A stretch of 10,212 bases of DNA. It comes from a bacterium. Lineage in GTDB: Bacteria; Patescibacteriota; Minisyncoccia; UBA6257; 2-01-FULL-56-20. Made by a program: the position numbers and the translations under genes. The notes beneath the pieces were generated by a model. That model was given only the letters and a program-made list of their open reading frames with translations. It ran no database searches and had not been told where the DNA came from. Positions 1-5,631 of the stretch are shown here, piece after piece; positions within the stretch are counted from its first letter, which is position 1, and every line of letters starts with the position of its first letter. The stretch covers positions 1 to 10,212 of the forward strand of contig JAKALK010000035.1 in the NCBI GenBank assembly GCA_021813155.1, written 5' to 3'.

Positions 1-778
1 CAATTTGATAATGAAAACGGCCGTCCTGAGGCTTATAGTGCTCATCAATCTTTAGTCCTGAAAGAATCTTAATTCTGGCAACAAGGGCTGCATGGATCGC
101 TTTTGGGATTCTAAGAATCTCAAACAAAATACCGTCAACGCGATAACGAACCAGTGTTACATCCTCCAAAACTTCCAGGTGGATATCGGAAGCCCTCGAA
201 GAAATAGCGTAGGAAAGAAGATTATCTACAATAGAAACGATCGGTAAAAGCGCTGCCGCTTCCTCTACCGTCTTCGCCTGTCCCCGAAGCGACTCTTGAA
301 TGTTCTCCTCAATCAACCTCTTAAAATCCTGCGTCGATTGGGAACCATAAATTGAAAAACCCTTATTGAGATCGGTCACCGTCGCAAGAAAGGGATTGAT
401 CCGAGCCTGAAGGTGCTGAGTTAAAAACTTGATTGTTTCTAAATTACTCGGATCAGCCATTGCCACGTTGTAGCTCCCGTCCGCTTCCCTGCCAAAAACA
501 ATCGCCTCTCTTTGTCGAGCTATCTCCTCCGACAAAACATTCACCGTATCCCTATCAATTTTCCGAGCTTCAAGCCTAGCTAAAGACACACTCAAAATTG
601 AAGCGATAATATTATAAAGGTAGTCAATCTCAGCCACACCCTGAGAAACAATCAAATCCAGCAAGTCTTGGTTTTTCCTTTTTGCCTCATCTGTTAAACT
701 GTTAAACTTCTCGGCTGTAATCAGTCCTTCCCGAATCAAATGATTTTTAAGTTGATCTACTGGTATGGGCAATCTCAT
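1..778 (-). CDS. pilB: Type IV pilus assembly ATPase PilB/GspE family, N-terminal part (cut by window edge)
   Basis: This is a hexameric cytoplasmic ATPase that powers pilin polymerisation at the inner membrane. Translating the minus strand from the ATG at 778 gives 259 open codons running off the left edge. Residues about 10-140 look like the N-terminal MshEN/GspE-N domain. The start of the ATPase region follows, with SSRASDIHLE at 193-202, RYRVDG at 211-216 and IKILSGLKIDEHYKPQDGR at 236-254, all hallmarks of GspE/PilB proteins. The Walker A, Asp box, Walker B and any Cys4 zinc motif would lie outside the window, so catalytic completeness cannot be judged. The start lies only 3 bases after the stop of the preceding membrane-protein gene, with no clear Shine-Dalgarno sequence, so translational coupling within the pilin operon is likely. 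A PilT retraction ATPase is less likely because of the long N-terminal domain. Confidence 0.93.
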   Translation of the reverse strand, partial: MRLPIPVDQLKNHLIREGLITAEKFNSLTDEAKRKNQDLLDLIVSQGVAEIDYLYNIIASILSVSLARLEARKIDRDTVNVLSEEIARQREAIVFGREADGSYNVAMADPSNLETIKFLTQHLQARINPFLATVTDLNKGFSIYGSQSTQDFKRLIEENIQESLRGQAKTVEEAAALLPIVSIVDNLLSYAISSRASDIHLEVLEDVTLVRYRVDGILFEILRIPKAIHAALVARIKILSGLKIDEHYKPQDGRFHYQI

Positions 779-781
779 AAA

Positions 782-1450
782 TTACTTAATAGGCCCAAAA
801 ATTAATCCCGCGAAATCTCCTAAAATAAACTGGCCAAAGAAAGATTCAAAACCGATTTTCGGTATAATCCAGTCCATTAAAATAATAACAAAAATAGCGA
901 GTGGTAACCAAAAAAAATAAAGTGGTAACTTTCCTAAAGAAAACAAAGTGTATATCAAAGCAATCAAAACCCCGAGGACAAGAATGGCGACCAAATAAAC
1001 CAAAAAACCCGGGTAACCGCTCAAAAAAACTCCCAAGGCAATAAGGTCAATTTCTTCTTCTTCGAAAAATCTACCCTCGAAACGCCTGTTCAACCATTTG
1101 GCCAATCGACTTATTATAAAAGAAACTACAAAAGAAAGCAGCCACGGCGAAAGAAACCGTGTTCCAATATAAGAAAAAAAATAAGCCAGGCTGCGATAAG
1201 GCGGCAAAGCAAATCTCATAGGGCCTTCAAGCCAAGCCTGATATTGCAAGAAAGAATCCCGAAGAAAAATAATCAAGATAAAAGCTCCGGCTAAAATCCA
1301 CAAGAGCTTCAGTGATTTCTTAAAAATAACCTCACCAAATTTCTGCCAAAATAAAAACCTTGAAAAGCGAAAGGAGCGCCGGTATAAAACCTGCGCTCCA
1401 AACGCTAAAAACAAAACAAAGACATTGAATCCAGAAATCAATCCCATCAA
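782..1450 (-). CDS. Polytopic membrane protein in pilin-pilB cluster; possible degenerate prepilin peptidase-like protein
   Basis: I do not recognise this 222-residue protein with certainty. It is very hydrophobic, with likely membrane segments near residues 5-22, 48-64, 87-115, 136-170 and 176-196. Charged loops lie between them, including a strongly acidic FFEEEEIDL at 128-136. The stretch after this loop (IALGVFLSGYPGFLV, then KLPLYFFWLPLAI) is reminiscent of the region following the second catalytic Asp of A24 prepilin peptidases. However, the diagnostic GxGD is absent and is replaced by EEEEID. The gene sits between the pilin, which needs such a peptidase, and pilB, so a role in pilus biogenesis is inferred. 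Two starts are possible: TTG at 1450 or ATG at 1447. A GGAG abuts the TTG, too close for a standard ribosome binding site. The gap from the pilin stop is 11 or 14 bases. Confidence 0.8.
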   Translation of the reverse strand: MMGLISGFNVFVLFLAFGAQVLYRRSFRFSRFLFWQKFGEVIFKKSLKLLWILAGAFILIIFLRDSFLQYQAWLEGPMRFALPPYRSLAYFFSYIGTRFLSPWLLSFVVSFIISRLAKWLNRRFEGRFFEEEEIDLIALGVFLSGYPGFLVYLVAILVLGVLIALIYTLFSLGKLPLYFFWLPLAIFVIILMDWIIPKIGFESFFGQFILGDFAGLIFGPIK

Positions 1451-1461
1451 CTCCGAAAATA

Positions 1462-2106
1462 CTACAGGGCTAAGCCCGGGAAAGTACCGACCTCTAGTAA
1501 TGCAGGATCGTTTCCGCCGTCGTTAATAGACGAGCTGGCAAACTTTGAACTCTCAAGGTGAGCGTTAATTTCAAAGCTTATTCCTGAAGATGTACTTAGG
1601 CGATAAGCGTAGAAATTGCCTCCCCACGCATCGCTTGTCGTGCCGTTCGGCTGAACTGGATCCACTGGGAGAATTGAGATGGGAGCATTACCGCCACTAA
1701 TCAATCCGAAGTTTATTGGGATCCACCCAGTCCCATTCACTAATCTATAAGACGAAGAAGACACGGTGTTTATAGCGGCAATCGTAACTGTTCCACTCCC
1801 GAATCTTCCGCCACACCTGCCAACATTCAGAGGAGTCGTAGTAGCCGTGTTAAGTGAAACATAGCACGCAGCCGTGTCCCCCATTCCCAGATTATTAGAC
1901 CCTAGCGGCAAACTCACATCGGTTAAGTAGAAAGAAATCGCGCTCTGAAGATTGCTTAAGTCGGAAACGCGGTTAGAGTCGCGCGCCTGTCGTAGAAGTT
2001 CGGCCGGATTTAAAGTTAAAATCACAACCGTGGCGAGAATGGCAATAATTCCGATGACAATCAGAAGCTCAATAAGGGTAAACCCCTTTACTTGCTTGTT
2101 TTGCAT
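1462..2106 (-). CDS. Type IV pilin (prepilin with N-terminal methylation motif)
   Basis: This is the structural subunit of a type IV pilus, inserted in the inner membrane and polymerised after prepilin peptidase cleavage. The class III leader is clear: a short basic leader ending KG at residues 7-8, cleavage before F9, then FTLIELLIVIGIIAIL with the conserved Glu at position 5 of the mature protein (E13). The hydrophobic helix runs to about residue 31 and continues as an amphipathic helix (NPAELLRQARDSNRVSDL). The C-terminal globular part is rich in Ser, Thr, Gly and Asn. It has two cysteines, C81 and C98, that could form a disulfide, and a pattern near LPVDPVQ and FYAYRL (146-170) common in pilins of candidate-phyla bacteria. 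At 214 residues it is a full-length pilin rather than a pseudopilin fragment. It is the first gene of the pilin-membrane protein-pilB operon, behind an extended -10 promoter. Confidence 0.93.
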   Translation of the reverse strand: MQNKQVKGFTLIELLIVIGIIAILATVVILTLNPAELLRQARDSNRVSDLSNLQSAISFYLTDVSLPLGSNNLGMGDTAACYVSLNTATTTPLNVGRCGGRFGSGTVTIAAINTVSSSSYRLVNGTGWIPINFGLISGGNAPISILPVDPVQPNGTTSDAWGGNFYAYRLSTSSGISFEINAHLESSKFASSSINDGGNDPALLEVGTFPGLAL

Positions 2107-2153
2107 GAAATTTTCTTTAAATTCGACCTTTTTCTGAAGACTAAATCAAGTAA

Positions 2154-2162
2154 ATTATAGCA
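2154..2162 (-). promoter_or_regulatory. Extended -10 promoter of the pilin operon
   Basis: The minus strand reads TGC followed by a perfect TATAAT (2159 to 2154), an extended -10 element. No good -35 is seen at 16-18 bases, as expected for extended -10 promoters. Transcription would start near 2147, giving a leader of about 40 bases before the pilin ATG at 2106. Only a weak purine run (AAAGAAAA) precedes the start codon. Confidence 0.6.
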
Positions 2163-2164
2163 CA

Positions 2165-2177
2165 AAGGAAAATCCTT
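2165..2177. repeat. Small palindrome AAGGA-AAA-TCCTT in the pilin promoter spacer
   Basis: A 5-base inverted repeat with a 3-base centre lies immediately upstream of the extended -10 of the pilin promoter, where a repressor could bind. It is short enough to be chance, and no regulator is known for it. Confidence 0.35.
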
Positions 2178-2189
2178 AATTAAAACCAC

Positions 2190-2198
2190 TGTGGATAA
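2190..2198 (-). promoter_or_regulatory. Perfect DnaA-box consensus upstream of pilin promoter
   Basis: The minus strand reads TTATCCACA, an exact match to the bacterial DnaA-box consensus TTATNCACA. It lies in the 108-base gap between the rluA-family stop and the pilin ATG, about 45 to 50 bases upstream of the predicted pilin transcription start. It is alone, with no cluster of boxes or AT-rich unwinding element, so it is not an origin. It may be a DnaA regulatory site or chance. Confidence 0.4.
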
Positions 2199-2214
2199 CT
2201 TCTAAACTTGGATA

Positions 2215-2940
2215 TTATTTTACATCATCTAATAAATCTTCCATTGCTATAGAGAAATCTTCCGGCAAATTAACTTCAAGCACTATTCTCTTCCCCGGTT
2301 CTTTTTCAAATTCGATAGAAGCCGAGTGGAGCATCAGTCGCCCCTCGCCAATAATTCCATCTCTCTTTTTGTTATAAAGCGGATCATTAATCACCGGACA
2401 ACCTATACTCGCTAGATGAACCCGAATCTGATGAGTCCTCCCTGTCTCTGGTAAGGCTTTAACTAAAGCCGCCCTTCCCTCAAAAGACTTTATTATTTCG
2501 TACCGTGTCGTCGCAGTTTTCTGAAACTTCTTTGAAAAAACCGACCTCTTGATTGTCCCGGGCTTGATACCAATCGGTTTATCAATTAACCCCCTTCTTT
2601 CCTTTGGCACACCCCATACCAAAGCCAAATAAACTTTCTTGATGGCGTGATTCTTAAAAAGACGCTTAAGATATTCAAAATACTTCTGATTCCTAGCTAC
2701 TAACATCACCCCCGAAGTATCCTTGTCTAATCGGTGCACAATCCCTGGTCTCACTTTAAGATCATCTCCTACTCCTTGTATTTCTGGATAATGCCGCATC
2801 AACCAATCCACTAAAGTCGGATGATTCAATTTTGAGCCCTGGGCGCCGGCCTTCGAGCCATCAGCATGAACCAACATCCCCGCTGGCTTATTAACAGCCA
2901 CGAAATCCTCATCTTCATAAATTACCTCCGGTGAACTCAT
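2215..2940 (-). CDS. RluA-family pseudouridine synthase
   Basis: This enzyme isomerises uridine to pseudouridine in structured RNA, in this family usually 23S rRNA or tRNA. The 241 residues form the RluA/RluC/RluD catalytic domain: VNKPAGMLVHADG at 16-28, the catalytic motif HRLDKDTSG at 69-77 with D72 as the expected nucleophile, GRTHQIRVHL at 167-176, and RLMLHSASIEF near 201-211. There is no N-terminal S4 RNA-binding domain, unlike RluC and RluD, so it is shorter than those. The exact target uridine cannot be read from the sequence, so no symbol is given. The start ATG lies 4 bases after the Nudix stop without a visible Shine-Dalgarno sequence, implying co-transcription and coupling. Together with the two upstream tRNAs this makes a small unit centred on stable RNA. 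Confidence 0.95.
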   Translation of the reverse strand: MSSPEVIYEDEDFVAVNKPAGMLVHADGSKAGAQGSKLNHPTLVDWLMRHYPEIQGVGDDLKVRPGIVHRLDKDTSGVMLVARNQKYFEYLKRLFKNHAIKKVYLALVWGVPKERRGLIDKPIGIKPGTIKRSVFSKKFQKTATTRYEIIKSFEGRAALVKALPETGRTHQIRVHLASIGCPVINDPLYNKKRDGIIGEGRLMLHSASIEFEKEPGKRIVLEVNLPEDFSIAMEDLLDDVK

Positions 2941-2944
2941 TATT

Positions 2945-3373
2945 TTAGATTAAATCAATTTTTAGGAGTTCGGGCACCGTGAAAAATTCCAAAGCTCCTG
3001 CCAAAGGAACACCCTTTTCTTTATAATTCCGATCTATCCACAAAAACTCCTTAATCTCCGAATCTATCCTGATCTCTCCCCGAAAATCAACAAAATATAA
3101 GTCCATTATCATCGGCACCTTCTCAAAATGAGCCTCGCCCTGATAGCGCCTAAAAAAATTAAACGAGACTAAATCAACCTGAAGTTCTTCCTGTAGCTCT
3201 CTTCTCAAACACTCCTCAAAGCTTTCATCTCTTTCGTGCTTCCCTCCAGGAATGATAAACCCCTTTTTGCCTCGCTTTCTAACAACCAAGAGCCTTCTGT
3301 CTAAAACGGCTACCGCTCCGACTTTATGAAATCCCTCCTCGGGAACGTCATTGCAAAAACAAGTCTTAAACAT
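2945..3373 (-). CDS. Nudix hydrolase
   Basis: Nudix enzymes hydrolyse nucleoside diphosphates linked to another moiety, using Mg2+ held by the Nudix box. Counting from the ATG at 3373, the protein is 142 residues. The box spans residues 44-66: G44, E50, R58, E59, L60, E62 and E63 all match GX5EX7REUXEEXGU. The last conserved Gly is Gln (Q65), a tolerated variation. The preceding strand GKKGFIIPGG is typical. The substrate is unknown; 8-oxo-dGTP clean-up, (di)nucleotide or capped-RNA substrates are all possible. A longer frame back to 3400 would encode tRNA-Ile sequence as protein, so the ATG at 3373 is preferred. It lies just 3 bases beyond the tRNA-Ile 3' end, with no ribosome binding site. 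Confidence 0.92.
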   Translation of the reverse strand: MFKTCFCNDVPEEGFHKVGAVAVLDRRLLVVRKRGKKGFIIPGGKHERDESFEECLRRELQEELQVDLVSFNFFRRYQGEAHFEKVPMIMDLYFVDFRGEIRIDSEIKEFLWIDRNYKEKGVPLAGALEFFTVPELLKIDLI

Positions 3374-3376
3374 TTG

Positions 3377-3448
3377 TGGGTGTGGATGGAATCGAACCAT
3401 CGACCTCTGTCTTATCAGGACAGCGTTCTACCACTGAACTACACACCC
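3377..3448 (-). tRNA. tRNA-Ile(GAT)
   Basis: A complete 72-base cloverleaf folds on the minus strand. The acceptor pairs GGGTGTG with CACACCC, and the D stem pairs GTTC with GAAC around AGTGGTA. The anticodon stem is CTGTC/GACAG with loop CTGATAA, giving anticodon GAT. The variable loop is AGGTC, and the T arm is GATGG-TTCGATT-CCATC. The discriminator is A at 3377. CCA is not encoded (the trailer reads CAA), so a CCA-adding enzyme is needed. It reads AUC and AUU. It is co-transcribed with tRNA-Val upstream and the Nudix gene immediately downstream. Confidence 0.97.
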
Positions 3449-3491
3449 AAATTTTTAGCATCAGAGAACCACCAAACTATATGCGACACCC

Positions 3492-3520
3492 CAAGGGTTC
3501 CGGCAACTTCCCCACCCTTG
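3492..3520 (-). repeat. Inverted repeat directly after tRNA-Val (trailer hairpin)
   Basis: In the transcript, CAAGGGT starts right after the tRNA-Val discriminator and pairs with ACCCTTG 15 bases later, a 7-base-pair stem. No U-tract follows, so this is not a standard terminator, and transcription must continue to tRNA-Ile. The same CAAGGGT can instead pair with the leader upstream of tRNA-Val. Confidence 0.6.
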
Positions 3521-3592
3521 TGCGCGGTAGAAGGATCGAACTTCTGGCCTCTTCGATGTCAACGAAGCGCTCTACCACTGAGCTAACCGCGC
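3521..3592 (-). tRNA. tRNA-Val(GAC)
   Basis: A 72-base cloverleaf on the minus strand. The acceptor pairs GCGCGGT with ACCGCGC, and the D stem is GCTC/GAGC. The anticodon stem is CTTCG/CGAAG with loop TTGACAT, so the anticodon is GAC. The variable loop is AGGCC, and the T arm is AGAAG-TTCGATC-CTTCT. The discriminator is A at 3521. CCA is not encoded (trailer CAA). It is the first gene of a tRNA-Val/tRNA-Ile transcript and lies 72 bases before tRNA-Ile. Its flanks carry inverted repeats that can pair across the tRNA. Confidence 0.97.
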
Positions 3593-3612
3593 TTCCACGC
3601 ACAAGGGTGGAA
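3593..3612 (-). repeat. Hairpin flush against the tRNA-Val 5' end
   Basis: In the transcript, TTCCAC and GTGGAA form a 6-base-pair stem closing an 8-base loop CCTTGTGC. Its 3' arm ends exactly at the first base of tRNA-Val. The loop is the perfect complement of GCACAAGG, formed by the last two acceptor bases, the discriminator and the trailer of the same tRNA. A longer 13-base inverted repeat (3512-3524 with 3598-3610) covers the same segments. Confidence 0.6.
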
Positions 3613-3657
3613 AAGCAAACCAAATCGATAGTTTTTTAAGGCACAGAAGCTAAGAGA

Positions 3658-3686
3658 AAAATACACCTCTACACCAAAACTGACAA
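3658..3686 (-). promoter_or_regulatory. Sigma70-type promoter of the tRNA-Val/tRNA-Ile operon
   Basis: The minus strand has TTGTCA (3686-3681), a 17-base spacer and TATTTT (3663-3658). Transcription would begin near 3651, about 58 bases before tRNA-Val. It lies in the 138-base gap after the small membrane-protein gene. The transcript should carry both tRNAs and probably the Nudix and pseudouridine synthase genes, because no terminator is seen between them. Confidence 0.6.
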
Positions 3687-3730
3687 GCTATATTTAAGCA
3701 GAAAAGAGGAAAAAATCAAAGCTTAATTTG

Positions 3731-3934
3731 TTATCTGATCCCCCCAATCTGAGCCGCTCCCGTTACGTTAAAATGGACAATCCCTCCGTAATCGATGGGA
3801 ATATCAGTTGTCCTACTAAAACTCGAGAGCAAAAAGCGAGCTCCCCAAATATACAAAGAAGTCAGCACTATTAGAAAAAATGCCGCCACTGCAACTAATA
3901 TTTTTTCATAATGACTTCTCCAAAAACTTTTCAT
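3731..3934 (-). CDS. Small single-pass membrane protein after pilO
   Basis: I do not recognise this 67-residue protein. It has a short basic cytoplasmic start (MKSFWRSHYEK), one clear transmembrane helix at about residues 12-32, and a 35-residue tail predicted outside the membrane (TTDIPIDYGGIVHFNVTGAAQIGGI). It starts 9 bases after the stop of the PilO-like gene, with only a weak AGG near the ATG, so the two are probably co-translated. Its placement suggests a small accessory subunit of the pilus alignment subcomplex, standing where PilP might be expected, but it lacks a lipoprotein signal and PilP length. That role is inference. Confidence 0.75.
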   Translation of the reverse strand: MKSFWRSHYEKILVAVAAFFLIVLTSLYIWGARFLLSSFSRTTDIPIDYGGIVHFNVTGAAQIGGIR

Positions 3935-3943
3935 GCCTAAACT

Positions 3944-4480
3944 TTATCGCCCAAAAAAAACCCGACCTCCGACCGAAACATTATAATTGTCAACCCCTTG
4001 GGCAACATCAAAACCGTTAAAACTAAGCAAAAAACGTTTCGAACTTGTCTCCAAATAACTCAAAAAATTAACAATATTCTTAAAATTGCCCGTGAGTTTA
4101 AGTGAAAACTCAGCATATCCCAAATTCCCGGCTGATGGCGCTACTTCCGTCCCTTGAAAACTAAAACTTGCCCCTACTTGATAAGCCAACGCCTCCTGAT
4201 CTAACCATCGAGAAAAATCAACAAAAAGTTCATCCCTTGAAGCAACCAAAGAATTGAGAACTTGAGAATACATCCCCCCTACCTGTTTTTCTTTTCTTAA
4301 AACAGCCAGCGTTTCCGTCAAATTAGATCTTTGTTGAATTAAATTATGCTGCCCAATAATATCAGCCACTAATCCGCTCGTTCCCGTTTTAAGCCAGTAA
4401 ACTCCAAAGAAAAACAGCAGCCCGAAGAAAAAAATCACAGTCACCGAAACTAAAACTTGATGCTTGACTTCCTTTTGCAT
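3944..4480 (-). CDS. pilO: PilO-like type IV pilus inner-membrane protein
   Basis: PilO with PilN forms the inner-membrane alignment complex linking the cytoplasmic PilM ring to the outer parts of the pilus machine. The 178 residues have the family architecture. There is a short cytoplasmic N terminus, one transmembrane helix at about 10-30, a helical coiled-coil-like stretch at about 40-85 (LIQQRSNLTETLAVLRKEK), and a ferredoxin-like end with the characteristic GYAEFSLKLTGNFKNIVNFL followed by YLETSSKRFLL (about 121-152). Sequence identity to classic PilO is not obvious, so the assignment rests on architecture and the pilus context. pilM and pilN are not adjacent; the divergent neighbour is dprA. 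The only upstream signal is an extended -10 so close to the ATG that the mRNA would be leaderless. Confidence 0.82.
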   Translation of the reverse strand: MQKEVKHQVLVSVTVIFFFGLLFFFGVYWLKTGTSGLVADIIGQHNLIQQRSNLTETLAVLRKEKQVGGMYSQVLNSLVASRDELFVDFSRWLDQEALAYQVGASFSFQGTEVAPSAGNLGYAEFSLKLTGNFKNIVNFLSYLETSSKRFLLSFNGFDVAQGVDNYNVSVGGRVFFGR

Positions 4481-4488
4481 TCAGCTTA

Positions 4489-4497
4489 ATTATACCA
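4489..4497 (-). promoter_or_regulatory. Extended -10 promoter of pilO, predicted leaderless
   Basis: The minus strand reads TGG then TATAAT (4497 to 4489). Only 8 bases separate the -10 from the pilO ATG at 4480, so transcription is expected to start at or one base before the start codon. No -35 match and no Shine-Dalgarno sequence are present. Confidence 0.6.
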
Positions 4498-4528
4498 CAC
4501 TTAAAATTCGCCCTAGATACAGTAATTC

Positions 4529-4558
4529 TTGTCACGTCTATTTGAAACACATTATAAT
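4529..4558 (+). promoter_or_regulatory. Promoter of dprA, divergent from pilO
   Basis: TTGTCA (4529-4534), an 18-base spacer and a perfect TATAAT (4553-4558) form a strong promoter match. The dprA ATG is at 4569, ten bases after the -10, so the leader would be about 3 bases long. With the pilO promoter this makes a divergent pair in an 88-base gap, a possible point of joint control of pilus and DNA-uptake genes. Confidence 0.7.
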
Positions 4559-4568
4559 TTTCAAGTCC

Positions 4569-5609
4569 ATGCTAAGCGAAAAGGCTTCTTACCACAGTTT
4601 AAATTTAGCAACCCAAAGCAACTACCGCCTCCTCTCTCGTCTTAAGGGCGAATTTGGAACTTGGTCAAATGCTTGGCAAAACTTCGCGAATTCAGTAAAG
4701 ACCGCCGAACCTAATCAAGATCTAGAAAAACTAAACGCCCTCAGCATCCAGCTTATTCTCTTTGATGAAAAAGAATATCCGAATCTTTTAAGAGAGATAC
4801 CTTGGCCCCCACTGGGAATCTACGTCTTGGGGACACTTAAAAATTTCGACCAATCATCTCTCGCCATTGTTGGCACAAGAAAAGCCAGTGAAGACGGCAA
4901 AGAGTTAGCAAAATATTTCGGTTACTCGTTATCAAAATCCGGCTTCAATATTGTAAGCGGGCTGGCCCTAGGAATCGACACCGCCGCCCACATTGGCTCC
5001 CTTGACGCAAGCGGGCAAACCGTTGCCGTCCTGGGAAACGGGTTGGATCAAATCTATCCGAAGATCAATAAGAAGCTAGCGGAAAGAATTATAAAATCAG
5101 GCAATACAATAATTTCCGAATACCCGCCGGGGATGCCCTCTCTACCCCATCACTTCATCGAGCGCAACCGAATCATTAGCGGACTCTCAAAAGGCATTCT
5201 CGTAATCGAAGCTCCTGAAAATTCCGGAGCACTTTCCACTGCTCGTTTTGCCCTCGATCAGAACCGTGAAGTTTTCGTAATCCCCGGGCCTATCCGCCAT
5301 CCAAATTTCCGAGGTTCAAATGAGTTAATCCGACAGGGCGCCACCTTAGTCACTAAATCAGAACATATTTTAGAAATTCTAAGCCCAGAGTCTCTTAAAG
5401 AAAAAATGGGTAAAAATGTTTTTTCCTTTGCGCAAAATCAAGAAGAGTCGTTGATCTTAAACACCCTTAGCCATTCGCGCCAAGCCGTCGACATTGACAA
5501 AATCATCGAACTCACTAAACTGGACGCTCAGACCGCCAATCGAGCTTTATCTTTCTTAATTATCAAAAATATAGTGAAAGAAACAGAAAGCGGTTATACT
5601 CTCTACTAA
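4569..5609 (+). CDS. dprA: DNA-processing protein DprA
   Basis: DprA binds incoming single-stranded DNA during natural transformation, protects it and loads RecA. The protein is 346 residues from the ATG at 4569. It has an N-terminal helical region (1-75). The Rossmann-like core carries AIVGTRKAS (99-107), VSGLALGIDTAAHIGSL (129-145), LGNGLDQIYP (155-164), SEYPPG (183-188), HHFIERNRIISGLS (194-207), GALSTARFALDQNREVFVIPG (220-240) and GSNELIRQGATLV (249-261). A C-terminal winged-helix-like domain follows at about 288-346. The open frame extends 35 codons further upstream to 4464, but that stretch crosses the divergent promoters and overlaps pilO, so the later start is chosen. topA follows after 22 bases, a common pairing. 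Confidence 0.96.
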   Translation: MLSEKASYHSLNLATQSNYRLLSRLKGEFGTWSNAWQNFANSVKTAEPNQDLEKLNALSIQLILFDEKEYPNLLREIPWPPLGIYVLGTLKNFDQSSLAIVGTRKASEDGKELAKYFGYSLSKSGFNIVSGLALGIDTAAHIGSLDASGQTVAVLGNGLDQIYPKINKKLAERIIKSGNTIISEYPPGMPSLPHHFIERNRIISGLSKGILVIEAPENSGALSTARFALDQNREVFVIPGPIRHPNFRGSNELIRQGATLVTKSEHILEILSPESLKEKMGKNVFSFAQNQEESLILNTLSHSRQAVDIDKIIELTKLDAQTANRALSFLIIKNIVKETESGYTLY

Positions 5610-5631
5610 TAGTAGTGACCCTATTTAATCT

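Noticed and set aside
3034..3042. Second DnaA-like box (CTATCCACA)
   Set aside because: One mismatch to consensus and it lies inside the Nudix coding sequence, encoding part of the conserved-looking LWIDR stretch.
3374..3400. Upstream start for the Nudix gene at 3400
   Set aside because: It would place nine codons inside the tRNA-Ile acceptor and T arm; the ATG at 3373 gives a normal Nudix length.
3512..3610. Mobile-element attachment site at tRNA-Val
   Set aside because: The main repeat is inverted rather than a direct duplication of the tRNA 3' end, and no integrase gene or foreign-looking segment is adjacent.
3326..3639. Two plus-strand open frames overlapping the tRNA genes
   Set aside because: They are antisense translations of tRNA-Ile and tRNA-Val; peptides such as GIEPSTSVLSGQRSTTELH are familiar artefacts of tRNA genes called as proteins.
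3694..3726. TTAAGC/GCTTAA inverted repeat after the small membrane-protein gene as a terminator
   Set aside because: The stem is six AT-rich pairs with a 21-base loop and no U-tract placed after it.
4464..4568. Upstream start for dprA at 4464
   Set aside because: The 35 extra codons overlap the pilO start and both divergent promoters, and do not resemble DprA.
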